Source: Streptomyces sp. NBC_01551 (lineage in GTDB: Bacteria > Actinomycetota > Actinomycetes > Streptomycetales > Streptomycetaceae). From it: a stretch of 64,000 bases of DNA. The notes beneath the pieces are model-generated. The model saw only the letters and a program-made list of their open reading frames with translations, did no database searches and had not been told where the DNA came from. Positions within the stretch are counted from its first letter, which is position 1. Every line of letters begins with the position of its first letter. A program made the position numbers and the translations under genes. The stretch covers positions 2,090,501 to 2,154,500 of the forward strand of contig NZ_JAPEPX010000001.1 of assembly GCF_026339935.1 (NCBI RefSeq), in the 5' to 3' direction. Of the stretch, positions 9,040 to 18,338 are shown one piece after another.

Positions 9040-10046
9040 ACCGGCCCGCCGGCACAGCGGCGGCCGTACTCGCCGTCGACGCGGGCAACAGCAAGACGGA
9101 CGTCGCGCTGATCGCGGCGGACGGCGCCGTCCTCGGCACCGGGCGCTCGGGGGGCTTCCAGCCGCCGCGCGACGGTGTCGAGGCGGCCGTGGAGGTACTG
9201 GGGCGGGCCGTCGCGGAGGCCGCCGAGGCGGCCGGACTGCCGCCGCTGCGACCGGGCTTCCCGCACGTCGGCCAGGTCGCGGCGTGTCTGTCCAACGCCG
9301 ACTTCCCGGTGGAGGAACAGCAGCTCGCGGACGCCATCGGCGCGCGCGGCTGGGGCGCGGCGACGCGGGTGCGCAACGACACCTTCGCGATCCTGCGGGC
9401 GGGACTGTCCGGGTCGGAGCCGCCGCGCGGGGTCGCGGTGGTGTGCGGAGCCGGGATCAACTGCGTGGGGATGCTGCCCGACGGGCGCACCGCGCGGTTC
9501 CCGGCGGTCGGGACGATCTCCGGCGACTGGGGCGGCGGGGGCGGCCTGGCGGAGGAGGCCCTGTGGTGGGCGGCGCGGGCCGAGGACGGGCGCGGCGGCC
9601 CGACGGAGCTCGCGGCGGCGCTGCCGGGACATTTCGGTCTCGGCTCCATGGGGGAGCTGATCGAGGCGCTGCACCTGGGCCCGCTCGCCCGGGGGCGGCT
9701 GCACGAGCTGGTGCCGGTGCTGTTCGCGGTGGCGCGGGCGGGCGACCCGGTGGCCTCGGCGATCGTGGAGCGGCAGGCGGACGAGGTGGTGGCGCTGGCC
9801 TCGGTGGCGCTGGGGCGCCTCGGCCTGCTGGGCGAGGCGGCGCCCGTACTGCTCGGCGGGAGCGTGCTGACGGCCGGCCACCCGCAGCTGAACGGGCGGA
9901 TCGAGGCGGGCTTGGCGCAGCGGGCGCCGCACGCCCGGGTGTCGGTGGTCTCGGCGCCGCCGGTGCTGGGCGCCGGACTGCTGGGGCTGGACGCGCTCGG
10001 GTCCCCGCCCGAGGCGTACGGAAAACTCCGTGCCCATTTCGGGTGA
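9030..10046 (+). CDS. BadF/BadG/BcrA/BcrD-family sugar kinase (N-acetylglucosamine kinase-like)
   Basis: A 338-residue ASKHA-fold ATPase. The phosphate-1 motif is 'AVDAGNSKTDVALI' near residue 16, adenosine-site glycines are in 'LLGGSVL', and a Gly-rich loop occurs at 'SGDWGGGGGLAEEA'. This family includes NagK-type GlcNAc/glucosamine kinases as well as the ATPase activators of CoA dehydratases; no 4Fe-4S cysteine pair is seen here, so sugar kinase is the better reading. It overlaps the GH4 gene by 10 nt, with AAGGAG well placed. It presumably phosphorylates the imported sugar so that the GH4 enzyme can act. Confidence 0.82.
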   Translation: MGVNRPAGTAAAVLAVDAGNSKTDVALIAADGAVLGTGRSGGFQPPRDGVEAAVEVLGRAVAEAAEAAGLPPLRPGFPHVGQVAACLSNADFPVEEQQLADAIGARGWGAATRVRNDTFAILRAGLSGSEPPRGVAVVCGAGINCVGMLPDGRTARFPAVGTISGDWGGGGGLAEEALWWAARAEDGRGGPTELAAALPGHFGLGSMGELIEALHLGPLARGRLHELVPVLFAVARAGDPVASAIVERQADEVVALASVALGRLGLLGEAAPVLLGGSVLTAGHPQLNGRIEAGLAQRAPHARVSVVSAPPVLGAGLLGLDALGSPPEAYGKLRAHFG

Positions 10047-10225
10047 ACCCGCCCGGGCTGCCCGCCGGTCTGGAACCGTGGCGGTCGTGTGGACGTATTC
10101 ACGGTGAAGGGGTGACGGGGGCGCCCGCAGGGGTGGATCGCCCAAGATCCAGCACTGGGTGATGTGGTTGACCGTCACTACGGCCATACTGCTGCGGAGC
10201 AAGAGGGACCGAGGGGGAGGTCACG

Positions 10226-11611
10226 GTGGTCGTCACAGCACGCGCGCTCGCGCCCGGGGGCGGCCCCGCCGCGCCTGCCGCCCCGCCGCCGGCGCGGGGT
10301 TCCGCCTGGTCCGAGGGTGTGGAGCAGCTGCGCCGGGCGGCGACGACCGAGCCCGGCAAGCTGCGCATCATCGGCGCGGGGCTGGCCGCGGTGGTGCTGC
10401 TGTTCGGCCTGGTGACGGTGTGGGAGATCTCCGACCGGGCCGCCGCCGCCGATGACGTGGTCAGCCGCAGCCAGCCGCTCAGCGCGGACGCGGCGAGCAT
10501 CTACCGCTCCCTGGCGGACGCGGACACGGCTTCCTCCAGCGGGTTCCTCGCCGGTGCGCAGGAGCCGCACGAGGTCCGCCAGCGGTACGAGAAGGACATC
10601 GCCAACGCCTCCCGGCTGCTGGTCAGCGCGGCCTCCAACGCCGGGGCCGGCGACAGCTCCCGCAAGGAGATCGCGCTCCTCGGCGAGCAGCTGCCCCGGT
10701 ACACCGGGCTGATCGAGCAGGCCCGGGCCACCAACCGGCAGGGCCTGCCGCTCGGCGGCGCCTATCTCCGGTACGCCAACGAACAGATGAGCACGGTGCT
10801 GCTGCCGGCGGCTCAGCGGCTGTACGAGGCGGAGACCGGCCGGCTGTACACGGACTACGACGACGCCCGGTCCTGGCCGCTGGCCGCCCTCGCCGCGGGC
10901 GTGCTCGCGCTGGCCGCCCTGGGCTGGGCGCAGCGGCGCAACTACCACCGGACGAACCGGGTCTTCAACCACGGTCTCGTCGCCGCGACGGCCGCCTCGA
11001 TGGTGGTGCTGCTGTGGCTGGCGGTGGGGCAGGGCGTCGCGCGGGCGGGGCTGAGCGAGGCCCGGTCGGACGGCCAGGAGTCGCTGAAGGTGCTCAACGA
11101 CGCGCGGATCGCCTCGCTGCAGGCGCGGGCCAACGAGAACCTGACGCTGATCTCGCGGGGCGCCGTACTGGCCGATGACAAGAAGTCCGACAAGTACGAC
11201 GTGGACTTCACCGCGAACATGAAGCAGCTGGACGACGGCCTGGCGAGAGCGCTGCGGCTCGCCGACGACGACAGCGGCCGTACGCCGGTCAGCCGCGCCG
11301 CGAGCGGTGTGACGCAGTGGAAGCAGCGGCACGCGGCGGCCCGTGAGAGCGACCTGAAGGGCGACTACGAGGGCGCCCTGCCCCAGGTCATCGGGGACGC
11401 CGACCACAAGGACAGCAGCGGCGCCTCCTTCGACACGGTGGACGCCTCGCTGGAGCTGGCTGTGGCCCATGAGCAGAAGGAGTTCACCCGGGCGGCCCGG
11501 GACGGGCTCGGCGCGCTGGGCGGATTGGTGACGGGCGCGGCGGCCCTGGCGGTCGTCGGCGCGGCGGCGGCGCTGCTCGGTATCGGGCGCAGGCTTTCGG
11601 AGTACAGGTGA
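10226..11611 (+). CDS. GlnX-like four-helix membrane sensor protein
   Basis: A 461-residue membrane protein with helices at ~47-67, ~217-234, ~249-268 and ~432-453. Two large helical extracytoplasmic domains lie between helices 1/2 and 3/4. This matches the architecture of mycobacterial GlnX (Rv0412c), which with GlnH relays amino-acid availability to PknG. The same gene order follows here. GTG 10226 is preceded by a GGGGGAGG Shine-Dalgarno. The first ~40 residues are Ala/Pro-rich and cytoplasmic. The stop overlaps the next gene. Function by homology is an inference from context and topology; no catalytic domain is present. Confidence 0.75.
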   Translation: MVVTARALAPGGGPAAPAAPPPARGSAWSEGVEQLRRAATTEPGKLRIIGAGLAAVVLLFGLVTVWEISDRAAAADDVVSRSQPLSADAASIYRSLADADTASSSGFLAGAQEPHEVRQRYEKDIANASRLLVSAASNAGAGDSSRKEIALLGEQLPRYTGLIEQARATNRQGLPLGGAYLRYANEQMSTVLLPAAQRLYEAETGRLYTDYDDARSWPLAALAAGVLALAALGWAQRRNYHRTNRVFNHGLVAATAASMVVLLWLAVGQGVARAGLSEARSDGQESLKVLNDARIASLQARANENLTLISRGAVLADDKKSDKYDVDFTANMKQLDDGLARALRLADDDSGRTPVSRAASGVTQWKQRHAAARESDLKGDYEGALPQVIGDADHKDSSGASFDTVDASLELAVAHEQKEFTRAARDGLGALGGLVTGAAALAVVGAAAALLGIGRRLSEYR

Positions 11612-12669
11612 GAGCGATGCGGACGATACGAGTGCGGCGCGGTGCGGGCGAGGGCGACGCACCCCGGGTGTCGGGGGTGCGCCGGCTGGCGGGCCGGCTG
11701 CGCGGCTGGGGCGGGGTCACCGCGATGGCCGCGGCCTGTGCGCTGACGGCCGCGGCCGTGCTGCTGCCACTGGCCCAGGCCGCGCCGGAGAGCGGCGGGC
11801 CGGCGACGGTCCACCCGCCCGCGGCGGTGCAGGTGGCGCCGGATGCGCTGTGGGGCCCCGGGGACACCTGCCAGGACCCGGAGGCCAGCCTGCGCCCGTC
11901 CGCGGTGGACGGGCCGACGATCGAGCGGATCCGCAGCGCGGGCAAGCTCGTCGCGGGCGTGGACCAGAACAGCTTCAAGTGGGGCTACCGCAATCCCGAC
12001 GGCCACCTCGACGGCTTCGACATCGCCCTGGTCAAGGCCATAGCCAAGGACATCCTGGGCGACGAGTCCAAGGTGATCTACCGGGCCATCCCCACCAGCC
12101 AGCGCATCCCGGCCCTCCAGGAAGGCCGCGTCGACATCGTCGTGCGGACCATGACGATCAACTGCAAGCGGCTGGAGGACGTCGCCTTCTCGACGGCGTA
12201 CTTCGAGGCCGGGCAGCAGGTGCTGGCCCCCAAGGGCTCCACGATCACCGGGTACGACGCCTCCCTGAAGGACCGGAAGATCTGCGTCGCCGCCGGCTCC
12301 ACCGCCGAGGCCGCCCTCGCGTCACAGTCGTACGGCTCGGCGGCGGTCACCGTGCCCAACCAGCTGGACTGCCTGGTGCGCCTCCAGCTGGGCGAGGTGG
12401 ACGGCATCATCACCGACAACGCCCTCGCGGCCGGCCAGGCCGCCCAGGACCCGTCGGTGCGGCTCGTCGGCTCCCCGTTCACCAAGGAGTTCTACGGGGT
12501 CGCGATGAACAAGGAGGCCACCGATCTGGTGCGCCGCGTCAACAAGGTGCTGGAGAACTACCGCGCGGGTGGGAACGACAGCCCGTGGATGGTCGCCTAC
12601 CGTGCCCACTTCGAGGGTGTGCTGCCCAAGGCGGTCGCACCGCCCGAGCCCAAATACCGGGACGGCTGA
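11608..12669 (+). CDS. GlnH-like periplasmic glutamate/glutamine-binding protein
   Basis: A 353-residue type-II solute-binding protein. A long basic N-terminus leads into a hydrophobic segment (~residues 32-55) that acts as signal or membrane anchor; no lipobox Cys follows. The SBP_bac_3 core includes 'GKLVAGVDQNSFKWGYRNPD', 'GFDIALVKAIAKDIL' and 'GEVDGIITDNALAAGQA'. No ABC permease or ATPase gene is nearby, so it is more likely a sensor component than an importer, as proposed for mycobacterial GlnH acting with GlnX. GTG 11608 has GGAG five nucleotides upstream; ATG 11617 is an alternative start with AGGTGA in front. Confidence 0.8.
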   Translation: MRAMRTIRVRRGAGEGDAPRVSGVRRLAGRLRGWGGVTAMAAACALTAAAVLLPLAQAAPESGGPATVHPPAAVQVAPDALWGPGDTCQDPEASLRPSAVDGPTIERIRSAGKLVAGVDQNSFKWGYRNPDGHLDGFDIALVKAIAKDILGDESKVIYRAIPTSQRIPALQEGRVDIVVRTMTINCKRLEDVAFSTAYFEAGQQVLAPKGSTITGYDASLKDRKICVAAGSTAEAALASQSYGSAAVTVPNQLDCLVRLQLGEVDGIITDNALAAGQAAQDPSVRLVGSPFTKEFYGVAMNKEATDLVRRVNKVLENYRAGGNDSPWMVAYRAHFEGVLPKAVAPPEPKYRDG

Positions 12670-12695
12670 GGCCTGTGGCGGGATCGGAGCCCTAC

Positions 12696-13985
12696 GTGAG
12701 GCGACCGGAAGCGGGACCTGCCCTGATGGACCGGGACGAGGTCGACCGCGCGCTGTCCCGGCTGGGCGCGGAGCACGAGGCCGTCGAGACCTCGCTGCTC
12801 GCCCTCCAGGACCACGCCGGGCGGCGGCTGCTGGAGGGTGCCGGGCTGACCGGTGTCACCAAGGAGCGCTGGACCGCCGCCGACGCGGCGATCACCCGGC
12901 TGTGGACGTACTTCGAGGCGTACACCGGGGCGCTGGACGCCGCCCGGCGGATCCGCGAGCGGCGCCGCTGGCCGAGCCGTGACGACCTGGTCGAACTGAC
13001 CGACCGGCTGCGCGGACCCGGCGTGACGATCGCCGGGGCCGGGGTCGAGGGCGCCGCGCTGGCGGAGCGGTTCTCGCTCGCCGAGCTGGTGGCCCGGATG
13101 AACGAGTTGTACGCGAGCTCGCTGGACGTGGTGGTGGCCGCCGACGCGGTGTGGTCGGCGCTGCCCGCCCGCATCGACCTGCTCGCCGCCGAACTGCACC
13201 GCACCCGCTCGCTGGCCCACTCGGTGGGGGTGCGCCCGGGCGAACACCCCTCGGGGGACGACCTGGAGGACATCACCGCCGAGCTGGCCGAGCTGCGGGA
13301 GCGGGTGATCGCGGACCCGCTGGCGTTCTGGGTGCCGGTGGCGGGGAGTTCCGCGCCCGGCGGCGGCCGCCCGGACACCGGCCGCTACGACCGGGCGGCG
13401 CGCGCGTTGGAGGACGTACGCCGTGAGGTGGAGGCGGTGCTGGACGTTCGGCAGGACGCCGAGGCCCGGCTGATCAGCCTGCGGGACGTGCTCTCGCGGG
13501 CCGACCGGACCCTGGCTGAGGCGCGGACGGCGCGCGGCGAGGTGCTGGCGAAGATCGCGGCGTCGGAGGTCCCGGCGGTGAGCGGGCCCCCGACGGCGTT
13601 GCAGGAGCAGCTGGCGGCGGCCGCGGAGCACCGTCGGCAGGCCCGGTGGCACCGGCTGTCGCCGCTGCTGGAGTCGTTGGAGGAGCGGGCCGAGGAGGAA
13701 CTCCGCCGGGCCCGCGAATCGTTGACCGCGGTGACGGCCCCGCTGGCCGTACGGGCGGAGCTGCGCGGGCGGCTCGACGCGTACAAGGCGAAGATGGCAC
13801 GGCACGGCATGGCCGAGGATCCGCTGCTGATCGAGCGGTACGACACGGCCCGGCGGATGCTGTGGAGCGCGCCCTGCGACTTGCGGGCCGCGGAGCAAGC
13901 CGTGCTGCGCTACCAGCAGGCGGCGGCCGAGGCACTGGCGCCGCGGCAGTACCGGCCCGAGGGGCCGGGGGAGGAGGACGCATGA
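12696..13985 (+). CDS. Helical coiled-coil protein of unknown function in the PknG operon
   Basis: A protein of about 429 residues with no family I recognise. It is rich in Ala, Arg, Glu and Leu and almost entirely helical, with heptad-like stretches such as 'ALEDVRREVEAVLDVRQD' and 'LLESLEERAEEELRRARE'. There is no signal peptide or membrane segment, so it is probably cytosolic. GTG 12696 has GGAG at 6-nt spacing; ATG 12726 is an alternative. Its stop overlaps the kinase start by four nucleotides, so it is coupled to the kinase. It is absent from the mycobacterial glnX-glnH-pknG locus. It could be a scaffold or substrate of the kinase, which is inference from position only. Confidence 0.8.
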   Translation: MRRPEAGPALMDRDEVDRALSRLGAEHEAVETSLLALQDHAGRRLLEGAGLTGVTKERWTAADAAITRLWTYFEAYTGALDAARRIRERRRWPSRDDLVELTDRLRGPGVTIAGAGVEGAALAERFSLAELVARMNELYASSLDVVVAADAVWSALPARIDLLAAELHRTRSLAHSVGVRPGEHPSGDDLEDITAELAELRERVIADPLAFWVPVAGSSAPGGGRPDTGRYDRAARALEDVRREVEAVLDVRQDAEARLISLRDVLSRADRTLAEARTARGEVLAKIAASEVPAVSGPPTALQEQLAAAAEHRRQARWHRLSPLLESLEERAEEELRRARESLTAVTAPLAVRAELRGRLDAYKAKMARHGMAEDPLLIERYDTARRMLWSAPCDLRAAEQAVLRYQQAAAEALAPRQYRPEGPGEEDA

Positions 13986-16635
13986 GTCTGGCCGGAACCG
14001 CGTGCGTTCGCCCCGGCTGCCCGGGGACGTACGAGGACATGGGCGGCGGCGAGCTGTACTGCGACACCTGCGGGCTGGCGCCGGTCGGCTCCGTCGCGGC
14101 GGGCGCGGAGGAACTCGTGTCGCCGCCGACGGGGATGACCAGCGCGGCGCGCCGCGGTGAGGCGTACGGATCCCAGGGGTCACAGGCGTCTCACGGGTCG
14201 CATGGATCCCAGGGGTCTCACGGATCCCAGGGGTCGCAGGGCTCGCACGGGTCCGGGCGGTCCTCGTCGGCCTCGGCCCGTTCCTCGCGGTCCTCGCGTT
14301 CGTCCTCGTCCCGGCGCTCGGTGTCGGGGCGGCTGTCGCGCTCGCTGTCGGGAGCCGCGTCCACCCGGTCGGTGTCGGTGCGCAGTTCCTCCTCCGGGGC
14401 CTCGGCCTCGGGGCGCAGCCGGCTCGGGGCCGGGCTGGTCAACGTCCCGGAGGTACCGCGTCCGGACCCCTCGGCGGCAGTGCTGGAGAACCCGGAGGTG
14501 CCGGAGCGCAAGCGGTTCTGCTCGCGCTCGGACTGCGGGGCCCCGGTCGGCCGGGCGCGGGGCGACCGTCCGGGCCGGACGGAAGGGTTCTGCACCAAGT
14601 GCGGGCACCCGTACTCCTTCGTGCCCAAGCTGCGCGCGGGTGACGTGGTGCACGGCCAGTACGAGGTGGCGGGCTGCCTCGCGCACGGCGGCCTCGGCTG
14701 GGTGTACCTGGCGGTGGACCGGGCGGTCTCGGACCGGTGGGTGGTGCTCAAGGGCCTGCTGGACACCGGGGACCAGGACGCGATGGAGGCGGCGATCTCC
14801 GAGCGGCGCTTCCTCGCGGAGATCGAGCACTCCAACATCGTGCGGATCTACAACTTCGTCGAGCACCTGGACCAGCGGACCGGTTCGCTCGACGGGTACA
14901 TCGTCATGGAGTACGTCGGCGGCAAGTCCCTGAAGGAGATCGCCAACGAGCGGCGCCGGCCCGACGGCCGGCGCGACCCGCTGCCGGTGGAGCAGGCGTG
15001 CGCGTACGGCATCGAGGCGCTGGAGGCGCTCGGGCACCTGCACAGCAGAAACCTTCTGTACTGCGACTTCAAGGTCGACAACGCGATCCAGCAGCAGGAC
15101 CAGCTGAAGCTGATCGACATGGGCGCGGTACGGCGGATGGACGACGAGGAGTCGGCCATCTACGGCACGGTGGGCTACCAGGCGCCGGAGGTCGCGGAGT
15201 TGGGGCCGTCGGTGGCCTCCGACCTGTACACGGTGGCGCGCACCCTGGCGGTGCTGACGTTCGACTTCCAGGGCTACACGAACGTGTTCGTGGATTCGCT
15301 GCCGGATCCGGAGCACATCGAGGTCTTCGGCCGGTACGAGTCGTTCTACCGGCTGCTGGTACGGGCGACCGACCCGGATCCGGGTCGGCGGTTCGCGTCC
15401 GCGCAGGAGATGGCGGACCAGCTGACGGGTGTGCTGCGGGAGGTGGTCGCGCTCCAGACGGGGCGGCCGCGGCCGCAGGTCTCCACGCTGTTCGGGCCGG
15501 AGCTGCGGGTTCCGGACACCCGGCTGTTCGCGGACGCGGCGGGGGCGGAGGTGTCCCGGCTGGGGGCGCGGGCCGTCTCGCGCAAGGGGCGGCCGTCGTC
15601 GGCGGCCGCCGGTGCGGGCGTCCCCGCGCCGCGCCGGGCCCCGGAGGGGATCCGGCGGCGGGTCCGGCCGCGGATCCGGCGGCGCAGGCCGTCCGGCACA
15701 CGGAGCTCGCCTCGCTGGACGCGCACGTCGCGGCGCTGGCCCTGCCGGTGCCGCTGGTGGACCCGGCCGACCCCAACGCCGGTTTCCTGGCGGGCCTGCT
15801 GGCCTCCGCGCCGGCCGACCTGCTGGGCGCGCTCGGCTCGGCGGCCGCGGACTCGGCGGAGCTGCGGCTGCGGGAGCTGCGGGCGCGCCTGGAACTGGGC
15901 GAGCCGGAGGTGGCCGGGGCCGAGGGGCCGCTGGCGCGGCTGGAGACCCTGTATCCGGACGACTGGCGGGTGGTGTGGGCACGCGGGATCGTCTCGCTGG
16001 CCGGCGGGGACGACGAGACGGCGGCCCTGTCCTTCGACGCCATATACGACGCGTTCCCGGGCGAGCCCGCGCCGAAGCTGGCGCTGGGCCTGTGCGCGGA
16101 GATCCTGGGGCAGCTGGACAACGCGGCCGAGTACTACCGCCTGGTGTGGGCCACGGACCCCGGTTTCGTCAGCGCGGCGTTCGGGCTGTCCCGGGTCCAG
16201 CTGGCGGCGGGCGACCGGGCCGGGGCGGTGGCGACGCTGGAATCCGTGCCGGAGGCGTCCATCCACTACACCGCCGCACGGGTGGCGGCGGTACGGGCAC
16301 GCCTGCGCGACCGCTCTCCCGACGAGGCCCTGCTGCCCGACCTGACGGCGGCTGCCGCGCAGGTGGAGGCCCTGGAGCGGTTCGGCCTGGACGCGCAGCG
16401 GCACGAGCGGTTGTCGACGGAGGTTCTGGGCTCGGCCCTGGACTGGGTACTGTCGGGTAGCCGGGGTGCCGACCCCGGCCGGTCCCGGCTGCTCGGCAGT
16501 CAACTGGACGAGCGGGGGCTGCGCTTCGGCCTGGAGCGCTCGTACCGCGTCCTCGCCCGGCTGGCGCAGCGGGGCGAGGAGAGGATCGAACTGGTGGAAC
16601 GGGCAAACCGTTTCCGTCCCCGGACGTGGGTGTGA
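13982..16635 (+). CDS. pknG: PknG-like serine/threonine protein kinase with zinc ribbons and TPR domain (frameshifted)
   Basis: If the frames are joined, this is an 884-residue PknG homologue. Order: zinc ribbon at ~9-31; Ser/Gly/His/Gln/Arg low-complexity ~60-150; rubredoxin-like ribbon ('RFCSRSDCG', 'FCTKCGHPYSF'); kinase domain with 'CLAHGGLGWVYLA', Lys257, catalytic Asp362 in 'YCDFKVDN' and metal Asp379 in 'LIDMGAV'; then TPRs ('FPGEPAPKLALGLCAEILG'). The kinase half reads in the frame of 13982, while the TPR half reads one frame back from about 15650, so a base is missing around 15620-15660 or the gene is truly broken. Without correction the kinase frame continues as Arg-rich nonsense to 16345. 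It sits between the coiled-coil and phosphatase genes with overlaps. It probably phosphorylates FHA or metabolic targets. Confidence 0.85.
14168..14258 (+). repeat. Short tandem repeat inside the kinase linker
   Basis: GGATCCCAGGGGTC occurs at 14168, 14204 and 14222, with degenerate copies between. The 18-bp period (six codons) encodes a Gly-Ser-Gln/His repeat. Length variation here would stay in frame and change only the linker between the two zinc ribbons. Confidence 0.8.
15615..15660 (+). other. Apparent -1 frameshift between kinase and TPR domains
   Basis: Upstream of this stretch the PknG-like sequence lies in codons starting at positions 2 mod 3; downstream the conserved TPR sequence lies in codons starting at 1 mod 3. 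Candidate error sites are the CCCC runs at 15622-15625 and 15639-15642 and the GGGG run at 15646-15649. One extra base in any of them would restore a single gene. Confidence 0.8.
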
Positions 16636-18321
16636 GTGATGTCGATGCATCGGCTGTCGGGATGCCCGAGCTGCGCGGAACCCCTGGAGGAGGGTGACCG
16701 TTTCTGCGGTGTCTGCGGCTACGCCCTCTCCTCCCCACCCCCATCCCAGGACCACCCCACCCTCCCCCTCCCGGCCCCGGCCGGCCGGGGCCCGGCGGGC
16801 GAAGCTGCCGGCGGCCGGGGTCGCGCGACCGCTACGAGCGACCACCCCGGGCCGCAGGCTCGTGCCGCCGAAGCCCCGGGCGGGCGCGGCTACGCCGGGA
16901 CCGGCACGGACACGGACGAGGCTCCGGCCTCGGCGGGCGGCTCCTGGGGGCCCGGCGCGAACGCGGCCGTTCCCGCGGGCCGTCACCGCGGGGCGGACGC
17001 CCGTGCGGGCGAGGCCGCGGGCTCCGTCGACGGGTATCCCCTCGCCGGGCCGGACGCGTACTCCGGTGCGGGTGCCGCCATCGGCGGGCCGGGGTACGCG
17101 GGCTCCGGCGGTGAGCACCACGCCCCGGCAGAGCGCGCGGGCGTGCGCCTCGACGGTGGCCGGGAGCACGGCGACGACTGCGGGTACGGGGCCGTACCCG
17201 CGCCCGGGTGGGGGAGCACGGACGAGGCCGCGCCGACGCTGGTCGGGGACGCGGCCGGCTGGTCCGCGGCCGCGTCCGTGTCGGACCCCGGCGACACCGC
17301 GCCGCGGCCGTCCGGTGAGACCGCCCCGGAGGGCACCGGTGAGACCCGGTACGACCCGCCGGGCGACGGCGGCAAGACCTGCGTCGCCTGCCGGGCCGGG
17401 CGGGTGGACACCGACGGGTACTGCGAGCACTGCGGCCACGCCCAGCCCCGCGAGCGCGACCACCTCGAAGAGGAACTCGGCAGCGTCGCCGCCGTCAGCG
17501 ACCGCGGCCTGCGCCACCACCGCAACGAGGACTCCTTCGCGGTCGCGGCCACCGCCCTCCCCGACGGCTCGGCCGCCACCGTCGCCATCGTCTGCGACGG
17601 CGTCTCCTCCGCCAGCCGCCCCGACGAGGCGTCCGCCGCCGCCGCGGCCGCCGCCAACGAGGCGCTGCTGGAGGCCCTCCCCCGCGGCACCCACCCCCAG
17701 AAGGCCATGCACGAGGCGATCCTCGCCGCCGCGGCCGCCGTCAACGCCCTCGCACCCGACGTGCCGGGTGCCCAGAACGCCCCCGCCTGCACCCTGGTCG
17801 GCGCCGTCGTGAGCGGCGGCCTGCTGACCATCGGCTGGGTCGGCGACAGCCGGGCGTACTGGGTCCCCGACGACCGCGCCGCCCTCCCCCGCCGCCTCAC
17901 CGAGGACGACTCCTGGGCGGCCCAGATGGTCGCGGCCGGCCTGATGGGCGAGGCCGAGGCCTACGCCGACGTCCGCGCCCACGCCATCACCGGCTGGCTC
18001 GGGGCCGACGCGTACGACCTCGAACCACACACCGCCAGCTTCAAGCCGGACCACGACGGCGTGGTGGTCGTCTGCACCGACGGCCTCTGGAACTACGCCG
18101 AATCCGCCCACGACATGGCCCAGGTGCTCCCCGAGGACGCCGCCGCCCGCCCCCTGCACAGCGCGCAGGTCCTGGTGGGGCACGCCCTCGACGGGGGCGG
18201 CCACGACAACGTCACCGTGGCCCTCGTCCCGTTCAACGCACCCCCGGACGCGGACCCCGCCGCGGCGGCGCAACCACAAGCGGAACCGCAAGCGGAAGCG
18301 GACCCCCGCACCCAGGCCTGA
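16636..18321 (+). CDS. PP2C-family serine/threonine phosphatase with two zinc ribbons
   Basis: A 561-residue phosphatase. The first zinc ribbon is Cys10/13/24/27; a ~220-residue Gly/Ala/Pro linker follows; a second ribbon is at Cys249/252/263/266. The PP2C (PPM) domain spans ~280-535 with the metal-binding residues in 'HHRNEDSF' (Asp299), 'VCDGVSS' (Asp321), 'GDSRAYW' (Asp404), 'CTDGLW' (Asp482) and 'GGHDNVTVAL' (Asp524), so it should be an active Mn/Mg phosphatase. The start is either GTG 16636 or ATG 16639, immediately after the kinase stop. It most likely reverses phosphorylation by the adjacent PknG-like kinase; the shared zinc ribbons suggest a common docking partner. Confidence 0.9.
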   Translation: MMSMHRLSGCPSCAEPLEEGDRFCGVCGYALSSPPPSQDHPTLPLPAPAGRGPAGEAAGGRGRATATSDHPGPQARAAEAPGGRGYAGTGTDTDEAPASAGGSWGPGANAAVPAGRHRGADARAGEAAGSVDGYPLAGPDAYSGAGAAIGGPGYAGSGGEHHAPAERAGVRLDGGREHGDDCGYGAVPAPGWGSTDEAAPTLVGDAAGWSAAASVSDPGDTAPRPSGETAPEGTGETRYDPPGDGGKTCVACRAGRVDTDGYCEHCGHAQPRERDHLEEELGSVAAVSDRGLRHHRNEDSFAVAATALPDGSAATVAIVCDGVSSASRPDEASAAAAAAANEALLEALPRGTHPQKAMHEAILAAAAAVNALAPDVPGAQNAPACTLVGAVVSGGLLTIGWVGDSRAYWVPDDRAALPRRLTEDDSWAAQMVAAGLMGEAEAYADVRAHAITGWLGADAYDLEPHTASFKPDHDGVVVVCTDGLWNYAESAHDMAQVLPEDAAARPLHSAQVLVGHALDGGGHDNVTVALVPFNAPPDADPAAAAQPQAEPQAEADPRTQA

Positions 18322-18338
18322 CCCTAGGAGTCCAACCG

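Noticed and set aside
10047..10225. Clear sigma-70-type promoter for the PknG operon
   Set aside because: TTGACC at 10168 and CATACT at 10185 are present, but the spacing of 11 nt is too short, so I do not annotate a promoter.
14168..14258. CRISPR-like repeats
   Set aside because: Units are 14-18 bp, in frame, with no unique spacers of constant length, and no cas genes are present. It is a coding minisatellite.
15615..15660. Programmed -1 ribosomal frameshifting as the explanation of the split kinase
   Set aside because: No classical slippery heptamer with a downstream pseudoknot is visible. A missing base in a C or G run is simpler, so I do not claim programmed frameshifting.
15660..16345. 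Continuation of the kinase frame past the frameshift
   Set aside because: The sequence becomes Arg/Trp-rich without homology, while the neighbouring frame carries the TPR domain. It is readthrough of the wrong frame.
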